This document shows positions 45,818 through 53,599 of a stretch of DNA of 64,000 nt, in pieces. The notes under the pieces were generated by a model. The model made no database searches. It had not been told where the DNA came from and saw nothing but the letters and a program-made list of their open reading frames with translations. A program made the position numbers and the translations under genes. Location of the stretch: positions 55,558 through 119,557 of the forward strand of contig NZ_BBCE01000009.1 of NCBI RefSeq assembly GCF_001311885.1, read 5' to 3'. Positions within the stretch are counted from its first letter, which is position 1; each line of letters starts with the position of its first letter. Source of the stretch: Syntrophomonas palmitatica JCM 14374 (lineage in GTDB: Bacteria; Bacillota; Syntrophomonadia; Syntrophomonadales; Syntrophomonadaceae).

Positions 45818-45935
45818 TATATCTCCCCTGACACCATTTATAACCGCCCCGGCTGCGTCAACCACCGGTAATGCGCGCATTAAATTGCCAGGCCTTGTGT
45901 AACGACCTGGCACATTGGTTCATTATATAACCGCT

Positions 45936-46223
45936 TTAGTCTTCATCATCATCTGACAAACATCCTTTGTGACCCTGCCAGCACTCCGGACAAAGCGCGT
46001 CGCCGCATCGGGGGCATTTTTTTATCCGCTGGCGTTTTTCCGCCGACCCGCATTCTGAACAGAAATCATTCATGGGTACACTGGTTTTCTTGGCCGTACA
46101 TAGACACGGCCCTTCTTCAATCTTGATATTTTTTAACGCTACTGCACGATATTTACGGGTTTTCACCTGCACTTCGGCTGTTTTAGTTTCTGCAGCCGCT
46201 TTTGCTCTTTCTATTGTAAACAC
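45936..46223 (-). CDS. Small zinc-ribbon protein
   Basis: A 95-residue protein with a basic helical start (TIERAKAAAETKTAEVQVKT) and a C-terminal cysteine-rich half: CLC, CSECG, CPRCGDALCPECWQGHKGC, ending in acidic DDDED. Two zinc sites are likely. I do not recognise the family. Its start is odd: AAGGAG overlaps the GTG start at 46223, and the next in-frame start-like codon at normal spacing would be ATA. It lies between two glycosyltransferase-type genes on the same strand. Confidence 0.6.
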   Translation of the reverse strand: MFTIERAKAAAETKTAEVQVKTRKYRAVALKNIKIEEGPCLCTAKKTSVPMNDFCSECGSAEKRQRIKKCPRCGDALCPECWQGHKGCLSDDDED

Positions 46224-46286
46224 CTCCTTGTTCTTGGTACATCCGGTTCTCTGTATACTATGAGAAATTAATACAAAAGGTTACCA

Positions 46287-47315
46287 TTATGGCGACACAG
46301 CTATTTTTACTGCGGGCCTGGTATATCGTAAATGAAGATAATCCGGACCGCCGCGCAGAGCAGGCCTGGCCTGCCCCACCCTGGCAGAGATTACCGGCAA
46401 GGCTTCCTGCAGCCGGTGATAATAGGTGTGTTTGCTGTAGACTTCTTCTTGTCCCTGGCGGGCAATGCGTTCGCGGGCCGCAGGATTTTGGAGGTAATAG
46501 CTGGTCAGTTCCAGAGTCTCTTCAGCCGAACGGGTCCAGACTAAATGTACATGGTTTTTAAACAGGTTTTCAATTGCGGGCGTCCATTGGGTCAAATAGA
46601 ACCCCCCGCTCCCCAGGACTTCAAAGGTGCGCATACTCATCATAGTCTTGGAGTCGGTTACGGAGTGCAGGCCCAGAATTATCGGCACACTGGAACATAA
46701 AGAAGGCAGGTCTTCATTGGCCAGGTAGCCCCCATAATGTTCTTCGTCAATGAAAAAGGGGCGTTCACGGTCCAGCCACCACTCGTTGCCGTATATTTTG
46801 CATCTGTAGGAAGATTCCAGGAGCGGCCGCAGGATCTGTTCCACCGCTCCTAAACGCTCGGCGTATTGGAAATAATTATTGCCCACAAAAGCAATTTCCT
46901 CTTGAAAACGGCGGTCAGCTTCCCTCCGGCAATGGTAGTCCGGGTTGCAGGCAAAAAGCAGCAGCTTTGCGTCTATGCCTTCCTGGTGATATCTGGGAAT
47001 ACACTCCTGGCAGGTGGTAAAAACGCAGGCCGAAACGCGGGCAAACGCCAGAGAGAGGCTTTCAAAATAGGGTGGGTCTTCAATGGCCCAATATATATGC
47101 GGTATATGGTGTTTCTTCAGATGCGGCAGCAGTATTTCTTTTATTCCCCAGCCCCCGTCAGTAAAGACACAGTCAGGTTGGAAACGCTCCATTACATTCA
47201 GCCAGTTATCATCTGTCAATACATTGGCAAAACAAACCTCGTGCCCCATAGCGGCAAATGCCTGTCCTATTCCGTGTTTAACTATGGGCGCGGTGTTGCT
47301 GAAAAAAACCTTCAC
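46287..47315 (-). CDS. CgeB-like spore maturation glycosyltransferase
   Basis: CgeB of B. subtilis takes part in glycosylating the spore crust. The 342-residue product has the DUF3880-type N-terminus (MKVFFSNTAPIVKHGIGQAF, FQPDCVFTDGGWGIKEILLP, HIYWAIEDPPYFE) and the C-terminal Glyco_trans_1_2 part (EEIAFVGNNYFQYAERLGAV, SMRTFEVLGSGGFYLTQWTP, HVHLVWTRSAEETLELTSYY). The ATG follows CAAGGAGAAACCCGTGA. It is downstream of the 47377 gene and upstream of the zinc-ribbon and GT genes. Family assignment is good; the substrate is inferred. Confidence 0.85.
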   Translation of the reverse strand: MKVFFSNTAPIVKHGIGQAFAAMGHEVCFANVLTDDNWLNVMERFQPDCVFTDGGWGIKEILLPHLKKHHIPHIYWAIEDPPYFESLSLAFARVSACVFTTCQECIPRYHQEGIDAKLLLFACNPDYHCRREADRRFQEEIAFVGNNYFQYAERLGAVEQILRPLLESSYRCKIYGNEWWLDRERPFFIDEEHYGGYLANEDLPSLCSSVPIILGLHSVTDSKTMMSMRTFEVLGSGGFYLTQWTPAIENLFKNHVHLVWTRSAEETLELTSYYLQNPAARERIARQGQEEVYSKHTYYHRLQEALPVISARVGQARPALRGGPDYLHLRYTRPAVKIAVSP

Positions 47316-47376
47316 GGGTTTCTCCTTGAATACTTTTAGTTTAATGTATTCAGATTGGATACCTTTTGGAACCGCT

Positions 47377-48177
47377 TTACTGGTTATTTAAGAACAGTTT
47401 TTTTATTCTGCTGCCCAGACGGGCCTGATCGAGGCTTGGTTCGTTCAAGCCGGCAGACCCTGCATAAGAGGTCCCCTCCCGCAAAGATTCTTTAGTCTGC
47501 AAAGCTTCTTGCAGTTCTTGTACTAACTGTTGGTAACGGCCTATTTCACGGCTTAATACAGCATTGTGGCTTTCCGCCTTTTTGATGCCTCTTTTGAGGC
47601 TGGATATGTTGCGGATATGGTAAAAGATCTGACGATGAAGTTCCTGGTTTTCCTCCTGGATACTTGCAATCTGTATCTCCAGCTTTCGCAAGGTGTCGAT
47701 GTAAGATTCGCCTGGCATTTCCCCGCTCTGTTCTTCCCGCAGCCTGACAACCTGTTCCCGGGTAACTATAACCGAATAGTCGATAAAACATACTACTTTA
47801 AGTTCACGCCCCTTCAGTTCTCCTTCCCAATTTATACGGATGAGACGTAAACGATAATCCAGTTTTTCATTGCGGGGCGGCACAGGATTAAAATCCAGCA
47901 GGGGAACGCGTTCTGTAAAAACCTCTTCGCGTTTAAATAATTGCACCTCTCCGCTGCTGTCCCGCAGCAGAAACAGGATATCCGCCACCAATCTGGCTTC
48001 AACTGATAATCCTAACAAAACCACGCTGCTCTCCTTTACCCGGATTTTCAGATCCTCCACACTGCGGCACAATATATCCAGTGGGTAAATACGGTCTTCA
48101 GCCATTGACCGGTTTTTTTGCAGTTCCGCTACCACTACCGGCGACCAGATGGCAAGCGCGTTTTCCAATCTCCCCAC
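47377..48177 (-). CDS. Coiled-coil protein with beta-rich N-terminus, possible spore-surface protein
   Basis: A 266-residue protein. The first ~140 residues form beta strands (SSVVLLGLSVEARLVADILF, LLRDSSGEVQLFKREEVFTE, RVPLLDFNPVPP) that resemble the SPOCS/DUF3794 pattern. Residues about 160-230 are a coiled coil (YIDTLRKLEIQIASIQEENQ, ELHRQIFYH, LVQELQEALQTKE). No membrane segment or signal peptide. As first gene ahead of cgeB-like, zinc-ribbon and GT genes it could be a coat scaffold for glycosylation. That role is inference. Confidence 0.5.
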   Translation of the reverse strand: MGRLENALAIWSPVVVAELQKNRSMAEDRIYPLDILCRSVEDLKIRVKESSVVLLGLSVEARLVADILFLLRDSSGEVQLFKREEVFTERVPLLDFNPVPPRNEKLDYRLRLIRINWEGELKGRELKVVCFIDYSVIVTREQVVRLREEQSGEMPGESYIDTLRKLEIQIASIQEENQELHRQIFYHIRNISSLKRGIKKAESHNAVLSREIGRYQQLVQELQEALQTKESLREGTSYAGSAGLNEPSLDQARLGSRIKKLFLNNQ

Positions 48178-48311
48178 CTCGCTGTCTGTTTTTTCCTGTT
48201 TATATATATGGTGACGAGCAGTTATTTAATACAAATAAGACTAATTATGATAATTGCCGTTACATGCGCTTCTTGCTCCGATTAAATCAGCCATCTCTCA
48301 GAAAATCAAAA

Positions 48312-48338
48312 GCTGCATAATCTTAACGATTATGCAGC
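48312..48338 (-). terminator. Rho-independent terminator after veg
   Basis: A perfect 11-bp stem GCTGCATAATC / GATTATGCAGC (loop TTAAC) followed on the minus strand by TTTTGATTTTC, 18 bases past the veg stop. Confidence 0.8.
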
Positions 48339-48355
48339 GCTTTGATACAGTCAGA

Positions 48356-48634
48356 TTACTGGTTGGCTGAAGCAATGCGTATTTCGGTGTTGTCGCCGTC
48401 AGATACAAAAAGCTCGACGGTCTCAGTAAGAACATCTGCGTAGCTGTAGGAGACCCTTCTTTCGATCTTCCTCTCACTCAACTTTACTACGAAAATATTT
48501 GGGTAAATAGACTCCAACACCCCTTCTTTTTCAATAATGCGGTTCCGGCCCCGATTGGCCTTTAGCCGGATCCTGCTGCCGACAAAGGATTCCAGATCCT
48601 TTTTTATGTCAGCAATCGCCCTGGGTGTATTCAA
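48356..48634 (-). CDS. veg: Veg protein
   Basis: Veg is a small abundant protein that in B. subtilis stimulates biofilm matrix genes by antagonising SinR. The 92-residue product reads IADIKKDLESFVGSRIRLKA, NRGRNRIIEKEGVLESIYPN and IFVVKLSERKIERRVSYSYA, the conserved core. The start is TTG at 48634 after AAGGTGG. In Bacillus veg stands between yabG and sspF/ispE; yabG is absent here. Two strong promoters lie upstream, as expected for veg. Confidence 0.95.
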   Translation of the reverse strand: MNTPRAIADIKKDLESFVGSRIRLKANRGRNRIIEKEGVLESIYPNIFVVKLSERKIERRVSYSYADVLTETVELFVSDGDNTEIRIASANQ

Positions 48635-48666
48635 TTTACCACCTTCTTAATACATTAATCGAAATA

Positions 48667-48695
48667 ATTTTACATCAAAACCAAATGTATGTCAA
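48667..48695 (-). promoter_or_regulatory. veg promoter P1 (proximal)
   Basis: TTGACA (48690-48695), 17 bases, TAAAAT (48667-48672) on the minus strand, 33 bases before the start codon. It is near-consensus sigma-A. Confidence 0.75.
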
Positions 48696-48708
48696 CCATG
48701 AACGTATT

Positions 48709-48738
48709 AGTATATTATAAAGGGGTTGTGTATGTCAA
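48709..48738 (-). promoter_or_regulatory. veg promoter P2 (distal)
   Basis: A second TTGACA (48733-48738), 18 bases, TATACT (48709-48714). Both -35 boxes sit in a repeated GTATGTCAAC (plus strand), 43 bases apart. The rest of the gap to ykuK (48739-48944) shows no further signal. Confidence 0.65.
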
Positions 48739-48944
48739 CTATAAACCGGTTAAATAAAAATTTATTATTTAATTCCTTAATGGACAAAGCAAATGCAACC
48801 CTGACAGGAGGAAAGAATTGCGTTAAATCCTCAAAACAAAGGTGATTATTATAAAATTTCCAAGGGTTATGATTGCCTGAAATTAAGTCGCTAGTTGATT
48901 TTGTCAGCAGCTATTTAAGAAATGGATTTGGCAGGAGCAAGGGG

Positions 48945-49418
48945 CTATTTCGTATATTTGTCGGCAACTTTGCTGGCGGCGCAGGCATCCGGTTTGATTC
49001 GAGCATCAAAACCGCTGGCTACAATCATTCCGGTGACCTCTTTAACCAGTTCTTTGGTATCTCCGTGGGTTCCAACATCAAGGTGGATCTCAACTTTCAT
49101 ATCCGGGTGTCCATGCCGTTTCAATATTTCTGATAAACGATCGGCCAGATCCAGGCTGAGAGAGGCTTCATAAAAAATACGCTGGCGAATGCTTTTCACT
49201 TTGGGTTCTGTGCAGCGGGTATAGTAATAACGCGCTCCTTTGCCTATACGGTGAATGATTATGGCGCTGACAAAACAGGCGCCCAAGGGACCAGGCTGCG
49301 AATCGCTGCCTACCAGGAGTTTGTAAGTACGGTTCAGGTCTTCGCTGACATAATCAAGAATATCGATTACTACTTCCTCCAGTTCCATTTTTCCTTTGCT
49401 GGGACTGTAAAAGCTCAT
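48945..49418 (-). CDS. YkuK family (DUF458) ribonuclease H-like protein
   Basis: A 157-residue protein of the DUF458/YkuK family, which has a predicted RNase H-like fold and no established function. Motifs: MSFYSPSKGKMELEEVVIDI, LLVGSDSQPG (predicted acidic active site), CFVSAIIIHRIGKGARYYYT and EIHLDVGTHGDTKELVKEVT. ATG 49418 follows GGGAGGGGTAAA. It begins two bases past the ksgA stop, so ksgA-ykuK are coupled. Confidence 0.88.
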   Translation of the reverse strand: MSFYSPSKGKMELEEVVIDILDYVSEDLNRTYKLLVGSDSQPGPLGACFVSAIIIHRIGKGARYYYTRCTEPKVKSIRQRIFYEASLSLDLADRLSEILKRHGHPDMKVEIHLDVGTHGDTKELVKEVTGMIVASGFDARIKPDACAASKVADKYTK

Positions 49419-49419
49419 T

Positions 49420-50289
49420 TTACCCCTCCCGTACAAAATAATTTACCAACCGGGCAAAATCCTGTAATCCCAAGTTCTCAGGCCTTTGCTTCGGCCCAAT
49501 TCCCAAACTGGTTAGTCTATTTTGCAGTTCTGTTTTGTCGGTCTTAAAAAACGAGGCGCATATGTTCAGCATGGTTTTACGGCGATGCTGAAAAGCAAAA
49601 CGGATGAATTCCTTAAATTTATTTTCATCAGCCAATAAAATTTTATGCTGGTGAGGCGTTATATTAATTACACTGGAATCTACTTCAGGCCGGGGATAAA
49701 AACAGTTCCGCGAAACGGTCATCTGGTAGTCCAGCCTGGCATAATAAGCGCAGCTGATGCTTAACAGGCCATAATCATTGCTGCCTGGTTCAGCCACAGC
49801 CCTCAGGGCGACTTCCTTCTGCATCATAAGGGTCGCTTTCTGCAAACGCGGACATTCCTCTAACAGCTTAAAAATAATCGGACTGGTTATATTGTAAGGA
49901 ATATTGGCACAAACTTTAAAAAAAGGCGGTTTTTCCAATCCAAAAGCTTCCTGCAGGCTCTCTTCCAATCTTATCTTTAATACGTCCGCAAACAGGATAC
50001 GCATATTGGGCAATTCATTTTGCAGTGACTCCAATACCGGCTTTAAACCATGGTCGATTTCAATTGCCAGCAGGCCCTTGCATTTCGGGGCCAGATACCC
50101 GGTCAGGCTTCCCACTCCGGGCCCTATTTCCACCACATAATCCTCAGCTGATATTTCACTGACATCTGCGATCCTGGTCAAAATGTTGCGATCCACCAGG
50201 AAGTTTTGTCCCCAGCGTTTACGAGGAGCAATCTGGTAGTTATTAAGGATTTCACGCACTTCATTTAAGGAAACAGCCCCAGCCAACAA
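49420..50289 (-). CDS. ksgA: 16S rRNA (adenine(1518)-N6/adenine(1519)-N6)-dimethyltransferase
   Basis: KsgA (RsmA) dimethylates two adjacent adenines in helix 45 of 16S rRNA. Motifs: RKRWGQNFLVDRNILTRIAD, VVEIGPGVGSLTGYL (SAM site), the catalytic NIPYNITSPIIFKLLE and the C-terminal FRFAFQHRRKT-type helix bundle. A frame is open to 50346, but it runs into CACAGAT repeat sequence; TTG 50289 or 50286 gives the usual ~289 residues. rnmV, which normally precedes ksgA, is not present. Confidence 0.93.
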   Translation of the reverse strand: MLAGAVSLNEVREILNNYQIAPRKRWGQNFLVDRNILTRIADVSEISAEDYVVEIGPGVGSLTGYLAPKCKGLLAIEIDHGLKPVLESLQNELPNMRILFADVLKIRLEESLQEAFGLEKPPFFKVCANIPYNITSPIIFKLLEECPRLQKATLMMQKEVALRAVAEPGSNDYGLLSISCAYYARLDYQMTVSRNCFYPRPEVDSSVINITPHQHKILLADENKFKEFIRFAFQHRRKTMLNICASFFKTDKTELQNRLTSLGIGPKQRPENLGLQDFARLVNYFVREG

Positions 50290-50327
50290 AACACATCCCT
50301 GCTTAGGTGTATAAGACACGCATAACA

Positions 50328-50385
50328 CTGATTTAAATAATTTCATAAATCCGTGTTTTAAACCTGTGTCTGTTAGGCCTTATTA
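50328..50385. repeat. CACAGAT palindromic element, short copy
   Basis: ACACGCATAACACTGATTTA faces ATCCGTGTTTTAAACCTGTG then TCTG, upstream of ksgA and overlapping the longest possible ksgA frame. Confidence 0.45.
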
Positions 50386-50468
50386 TACATCAAAAGTATA
50401 GCGTATATTATGCGCTTAAATATTTCATTATTATCAAAATATATATGTCTTTTCCTTAATAATATATT

Positions 50469-50492
50469 AAACCGGGGTAAAAGCACCCCGGT
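50469..50492 (-). terminator. Terminator after the yhcN-like gene
   Basis: AACCGGGGT / ACCCCGGTT with loop AAAAGC; T-rich sequence lies on both sides, so it may act in both directions. Confidence 0.72.
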
Positions 50493-50495
50493 TTT

Positions 50496-51123
50496 TTAAT
50501 AAATTGGTTTTTGCTGCTTTAGCCGGTTTTTCAAATCGCGTACGTCTTGTTCATAGTTTTGTACTGGCTTGCCTTCTATGATGCCAGCGGCTATGTCGTT
50601 TATACGCTTAATCAGATTGGGATCGGTTGTTACCAGGACCTGTGAGATCCTTTTATCGCTGGCTTTTATCCGCTTGGCCACCATAGATTTTGTGTTTGCA
50701 ATCATGGAAGGTTTACTGCTGGTACTGGCATCAAGAGTTATTCCTACCATTACCAAAACCCCATTATTGTTTCTGTTCATGGCAGTTTTGGCTGTAGTCC
50801 TGGTTCCAGTTACGGTTTTGATTCCCGGACTGGATTGAACCCCTTTTGTGCCGGTGGTGTTAGTGGTCATGTTATTGCTCATATTTACATCCATTACTAC
50901 AACCGAAGCTTTTTGCACCCCGGTTACGGATTCTGCAGTACGGGCCAATTTATCAGCCAAAACCCTTCTTTCGCTGTCGGTCATTTGGTTGTTTGGCGCA
51001 GTCTGCAGCTGAGTGGGTTTCTTCACCGGTGTCATCGGTTTTTTGCTGGTTCCCTGACAACCTGCAACAACTAGAGCAATCATTAAAATAAACATAAATA
51101 ACATCATGAGACGTTTTTTTCAT
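50496..51123 (-). CDS. YhcN/YlaJ family sporulation lipoprotein, start displaced by an indel
   Basis: A spore lipoprotein of about 208 residues. Lipobox LVVAGCQG, a Ser/Thr/Asn-rich low-complexity middle (MSNNMTTNTTGTKG), and the family parts DKLARTAESVTGVQKASVVV and VAKRIKASDKRISQVLVTTD. The best start is ATG 51123, seven bases after AAGGAGGTGA, but the following A-run has seven A where six are needed to reach the main frame (MKKRLMMLFMFILM). This is one extra base, unlike the other indels, or translation starts at ATG 51107. Family members are inner spore membrane proteins affecting germination or outgrowth. Confidence 0.83.
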
Positions 51124-51207
51124 CAGGTTTTCACCTCCTTTGCTTTTTAACTGTTATCATTTTTTGAAATTATAGAGATTTAAACCGAGGGAAAATTTGG
51201 CATTAAA

Positions 51208-51234
51208 AAACTCCGGCCTATTAAGCCGGAGTTT
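51208..51234 (-). terminator. Rho-independent terminator after yabE
   Basis: A 10-bp stem AAACTCCGGC / GCCGGAGTTT around CTATTAA, followed by TTTTTTAATG on the minus strand when the flanking A/T pairs are included. Confidence 0.82.
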
Positions 51235-51264
51235 CTTTCTTATTACTTGTTTAATTTTCAAAGT

Positions 51265-52233
51265 TTAATTCATTATATAGACCTTTACGGTACGTCGTCC
51301 CCAGTTCAAACATTGAGAACGATCTTCCATGAACAGATCTAAGCGATCGCCTCTTATGGCCCCGCCAGTATCGGCTGCTTGTGCATAGCCGTATCCTTCA
51401 ATATACAATTTGCTGCCCAGGGGAATCACATTGGGGTCAACGGCAATAGTACCTACTTCAGGCGTTCTTCCGGTAGCGGTCCTATATCCGGTATAGGTAT
51501 AAGCAGAAGCCTCCATATATCTGGCCTCTTTAAAATTAATGGTATGGCTGCCGCGCGAAACTGAGGTAATAGTACCCATAGCTACCAGCCGGTTTTTTGG
51601 TTCAACCAGGGTTTCGGACTTAACTAATTCGCGCTTTACCTCCTGGCCATTATGGTAAATAATGCGGATAGTCTGCATAGCCAAACCGTCTTTGCCTGCG
51701 GCCAGAGTACGCGTAAGTCCTCTTTCCAGGGTATCATCTGTGGTCCGGTCAGTTCCGCAGGGAATGGTTCTTTTTTCGGTTACCTGGCTTTCAGTAACGC
51801 GGACTACTTCTATTTCCTGACCGGCAACAGTTTTTTCTACGGGTAGCGTCTTAACGATATCTTTTTCACCTAACGATACCCCGGCTAATTTTATGGCTTC
51901 TTTGATACTGACCGGGGTGCTGATAATATCATGGGATTGGCCGTCAGCTATAACCGTAACTTTAAAAGCCCTGGTCACTACTATCTGACAATTCTTTTTA
52001 ACTGCTGCATTCAATGAAGGCTCCACCATATCCCTGGCCCCGATTTTCACAGCCTCTTTTTCCAAAACATCCCCGACTTTACTGGCAAAAAACACCCGAC
52101 TATGAATGGTTTTTCCATCCACAATAATATTGACTGGTTTTTGCAGGGCAAAGAACAGGCTCAGGGGCAGCAATACCGCAATAAGCATCGCCGTCAGCAG
52201 GTAAGCGCCTTTTAAAGGCCGTACAATACCCAT
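51265..52233 (-). CDS. yabE: YabE-like G5 and 3D domain cell-wall protein
   Basis: A secreted or anchored wall protein of 322 residues. Signal/anchor helix at about 9-28. Two DUF348 repeats follow (VNIIVDGKTIHSRVFFASKV and the matching FKVTVIADGQSHDIISTPVS). A G5 domain (about 155-225; VVRVTESQVTEKRTIPCGTD) leads to a C-terminal 3D domain (YMEASAYTYTGYRTATGRTP, VGTIAVDPNVIPLGSKLYIE, AADTGGAIRGDRLDLFME), the lytic transglycosylase-like fold of Rpf/YabE proteins. The tatD-yabE order is as in Bacillus. The ATG follows GAAAGGGAGGAGAAA. Confidence 0.93.
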   Translation of the reverse strand: MGIVRPLKGAYLLTAMLIAVLLPLSLFFALQKPVNIIVDGKTIHSRVFFASKVGDVLEKEAVKIGARDMVEPSLNAAVKKNCQIVVTRAFKVTVIADGQSHDIISTPVSIKEAIKLAGVSLGEKDIVKTLPVEKTVAGQEIEVVRVTESQVTEKRTIPCGTDRTTDDTLERGLTRTLAAGKDGLAMQTIRIIYHNGQEVKRELVKSETLVEPKNRLVAMGTITSVSRGSHTINFKEARYMEASAYTYTGYRTATGRTPEVGTIAVDPNVIPLGSKLYIEGYGYAQAADTGGAIRGDRLDLFMEDRSQCLNWGRRTVKVYIMN

Positions 52234-52587
52234 TTTCTCCTCCCTTTCTTTTCAAGCTTCCCTACGGCAGCTTGAACGTAAATACATTCTAGTCAAAATA
52301 AGCAGTGCAAGTCAAATAAACTGCCTTATACTGGATAACTTTGTTATTATTTTCCAGTTAGGCGAGCTGCTTTTTATAAATTATTATCCTTTGCTTATTA
52401 TTTTATTCCTGCACTCGCAAAAAGTTTGCTGAAAAACTAGTTTTTTCCATAGATAATACAGGGATAATCACAGAAAAAAGGCCCTTTCAGGCCTAATCCT
52501 GTCGTTATCAAATTCTTTTGCCACTGATGAACCCTGATTTTTACAGATTATTATTGGCTTTTAAATCTGTGTTAGTCTGCGGCCAGT
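52234..52587. other. Gene-free gap with tatD terminator and CACAGAT element
   Basis: No gene. AGGCC...GGCCT (about 52489-52503) followed by TTTTTTCTG on the minus strand is a modest terminator for tatD. Between it and the tatD stop lies a CACAGAT palindrome (52519-52586: CCACTGATGAACCCTGATTT facing AAATCTGTGTTAGTCTGCGG). The part next to yabE is A+T rich with no clear signal. Confidence 0.5.
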
Positions 52588-53358
52588 TTAATCTTTTATC
52601 CGGAAAACGGTTTGGGTATTCAGACTGGTCAGGTAGGCTACTTCCTCCAGGGTTTTATGACGCAATTCAGCCAGCTTTTCAGCTACAAGCTTAACGTGAG
52701 CTGGTTCATTGCGTTTTCCCCGCTGGGGTTCGGGAGTGAGATAAGGACAATCGGTTTCAATCATTAAGCGGTCCATAGGTACGCGGGCCGCCACTTCGTG
52801 GGTCTTTTTAGCGTTTTTATATGTAACAGGTCCGGCCAGGGACAGATAGAACCCTTCTTTCATTAAATCAATCGCTAACGGCAGGTGGCCGGAAAAACAA
52901 TGCATTACCCCTCCGTTGCTCCCCGCCTTTTCTTTCTTTACTATGTTGTAAACCTCCTGGTGGGCATCACGGTCATGTATCACTATGGGTTTATGTAATT
53001 CCCGGGCTATGCGTATTTGTTCTATAAAAGCCTGCTTCTGCACATCCTGCGGGGAAAGGTTGCGGTAATAGTCCAGCCCTATTTCCCCAATGGCCACCAC
53101 TTTATCATCTTTGGCCAGTTCATATATTTTGCTGATCACTTCCGAGGTGAGGCTGCTGGCATCATGCGGGTGTACGCCTGCCACCGCGTATATCCCTTTG
53201 TGCCGGCGGGCTATATTAACCGCCTGCCGGGATGATTCCAGGTCCCATCCCACACAGACTATTTTCTGGACCCCGGCTTCTGCGGCCCTCTGTATAACCG
53301 CGTCAATTTCGCCGGAAAAATCCTTATCCTGCAAATGCGCATGACTGTCAATTAACAT
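52588..53358 (-). CDS. tatD: TatD family metal-dependent DNase
   Basis: A 256-residue TIM-barrel hydrolase of the TatD/YabD family with 3'-5' exonuclease activity known in E. coli. Metal ligands are visible: DSHAHLQD at the start, AVAGVHPHDAS, AIGEIGLDYYRN, PIVIHDRDAHQE, VMHCFSG and MIETDCPYLTPEPQRGKRNE. Length normal. It lies between metG and yabE as in B. subtilis. ATG 53358 has a modest AAAGGGG site upstream. Confidence 0.96.
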   Translation of the reverse strand: MLIDSHAHLQDKDFSGEIDAVIQRAAEAGVQKIVCVGWDLESSRQAVNIARRHKGIYAVAGVHPHDASSLTSEVISKIYELAKDDKVVAIGEIGLDYYRNLSPQDVQKQAFIEQIRIARELHKPIVIHDRDAHQEVYNIVKKEKAGSNGGVMHCFSGHLPLAIDLMKEGFYLSLAGPVTYKNAKKTHEVAARVPMDRLMIETDCPYLTPEPQRGKRNEPAHVKLVAEKLAELRHKTLEEVAYLTSLNTQTVFRIKD

Positions 53359-53385
53359 TTTATAAGCCCCTTTATTCCCATTTAT

Positions 53386-53598
53386 ACCGCGCAGTATATT
53401 TGCTGCGAAGCGACGTTATGAGGAGTCCGGTGTAGCAGGCGAAGATGAGTGAACGAAAGGGGTCGAGCGACAGGATGTCGCGAGCGCGTCACGTGACCAC
53501 GATGGGAACTTGGCGCGGTATCCCTGAGGCACGAATCAAGACGCTACTACACCGAGACGATGAAATATGGAGTTAGCAGCATGTGTACTGCGCGTATT
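53386..53598. repeat. Structured ~210-bp intergenic element with nested inverted repeats
   Basis: The gap between metG and tatD is filled by one element. Its outer arms, CGCGCAGTATATTTGCTGC (from about 53389) and the complement of GCAGCATGTGTACTGCGCG (to about 53596), pair over 18 bases with few mismatches. Inside, at equal distance, GGTGTAGCAGGCG and GACGCTACTACACC pair again, and GCGACAGGATGTCGC forms a small hairpin. The core is G+C rich and unlike its neighbours. It could be a MITE-like repeat or a non-coding RNA; no match is known to me. Confidence 0.6.
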
Positions 53599-53599
53599 A

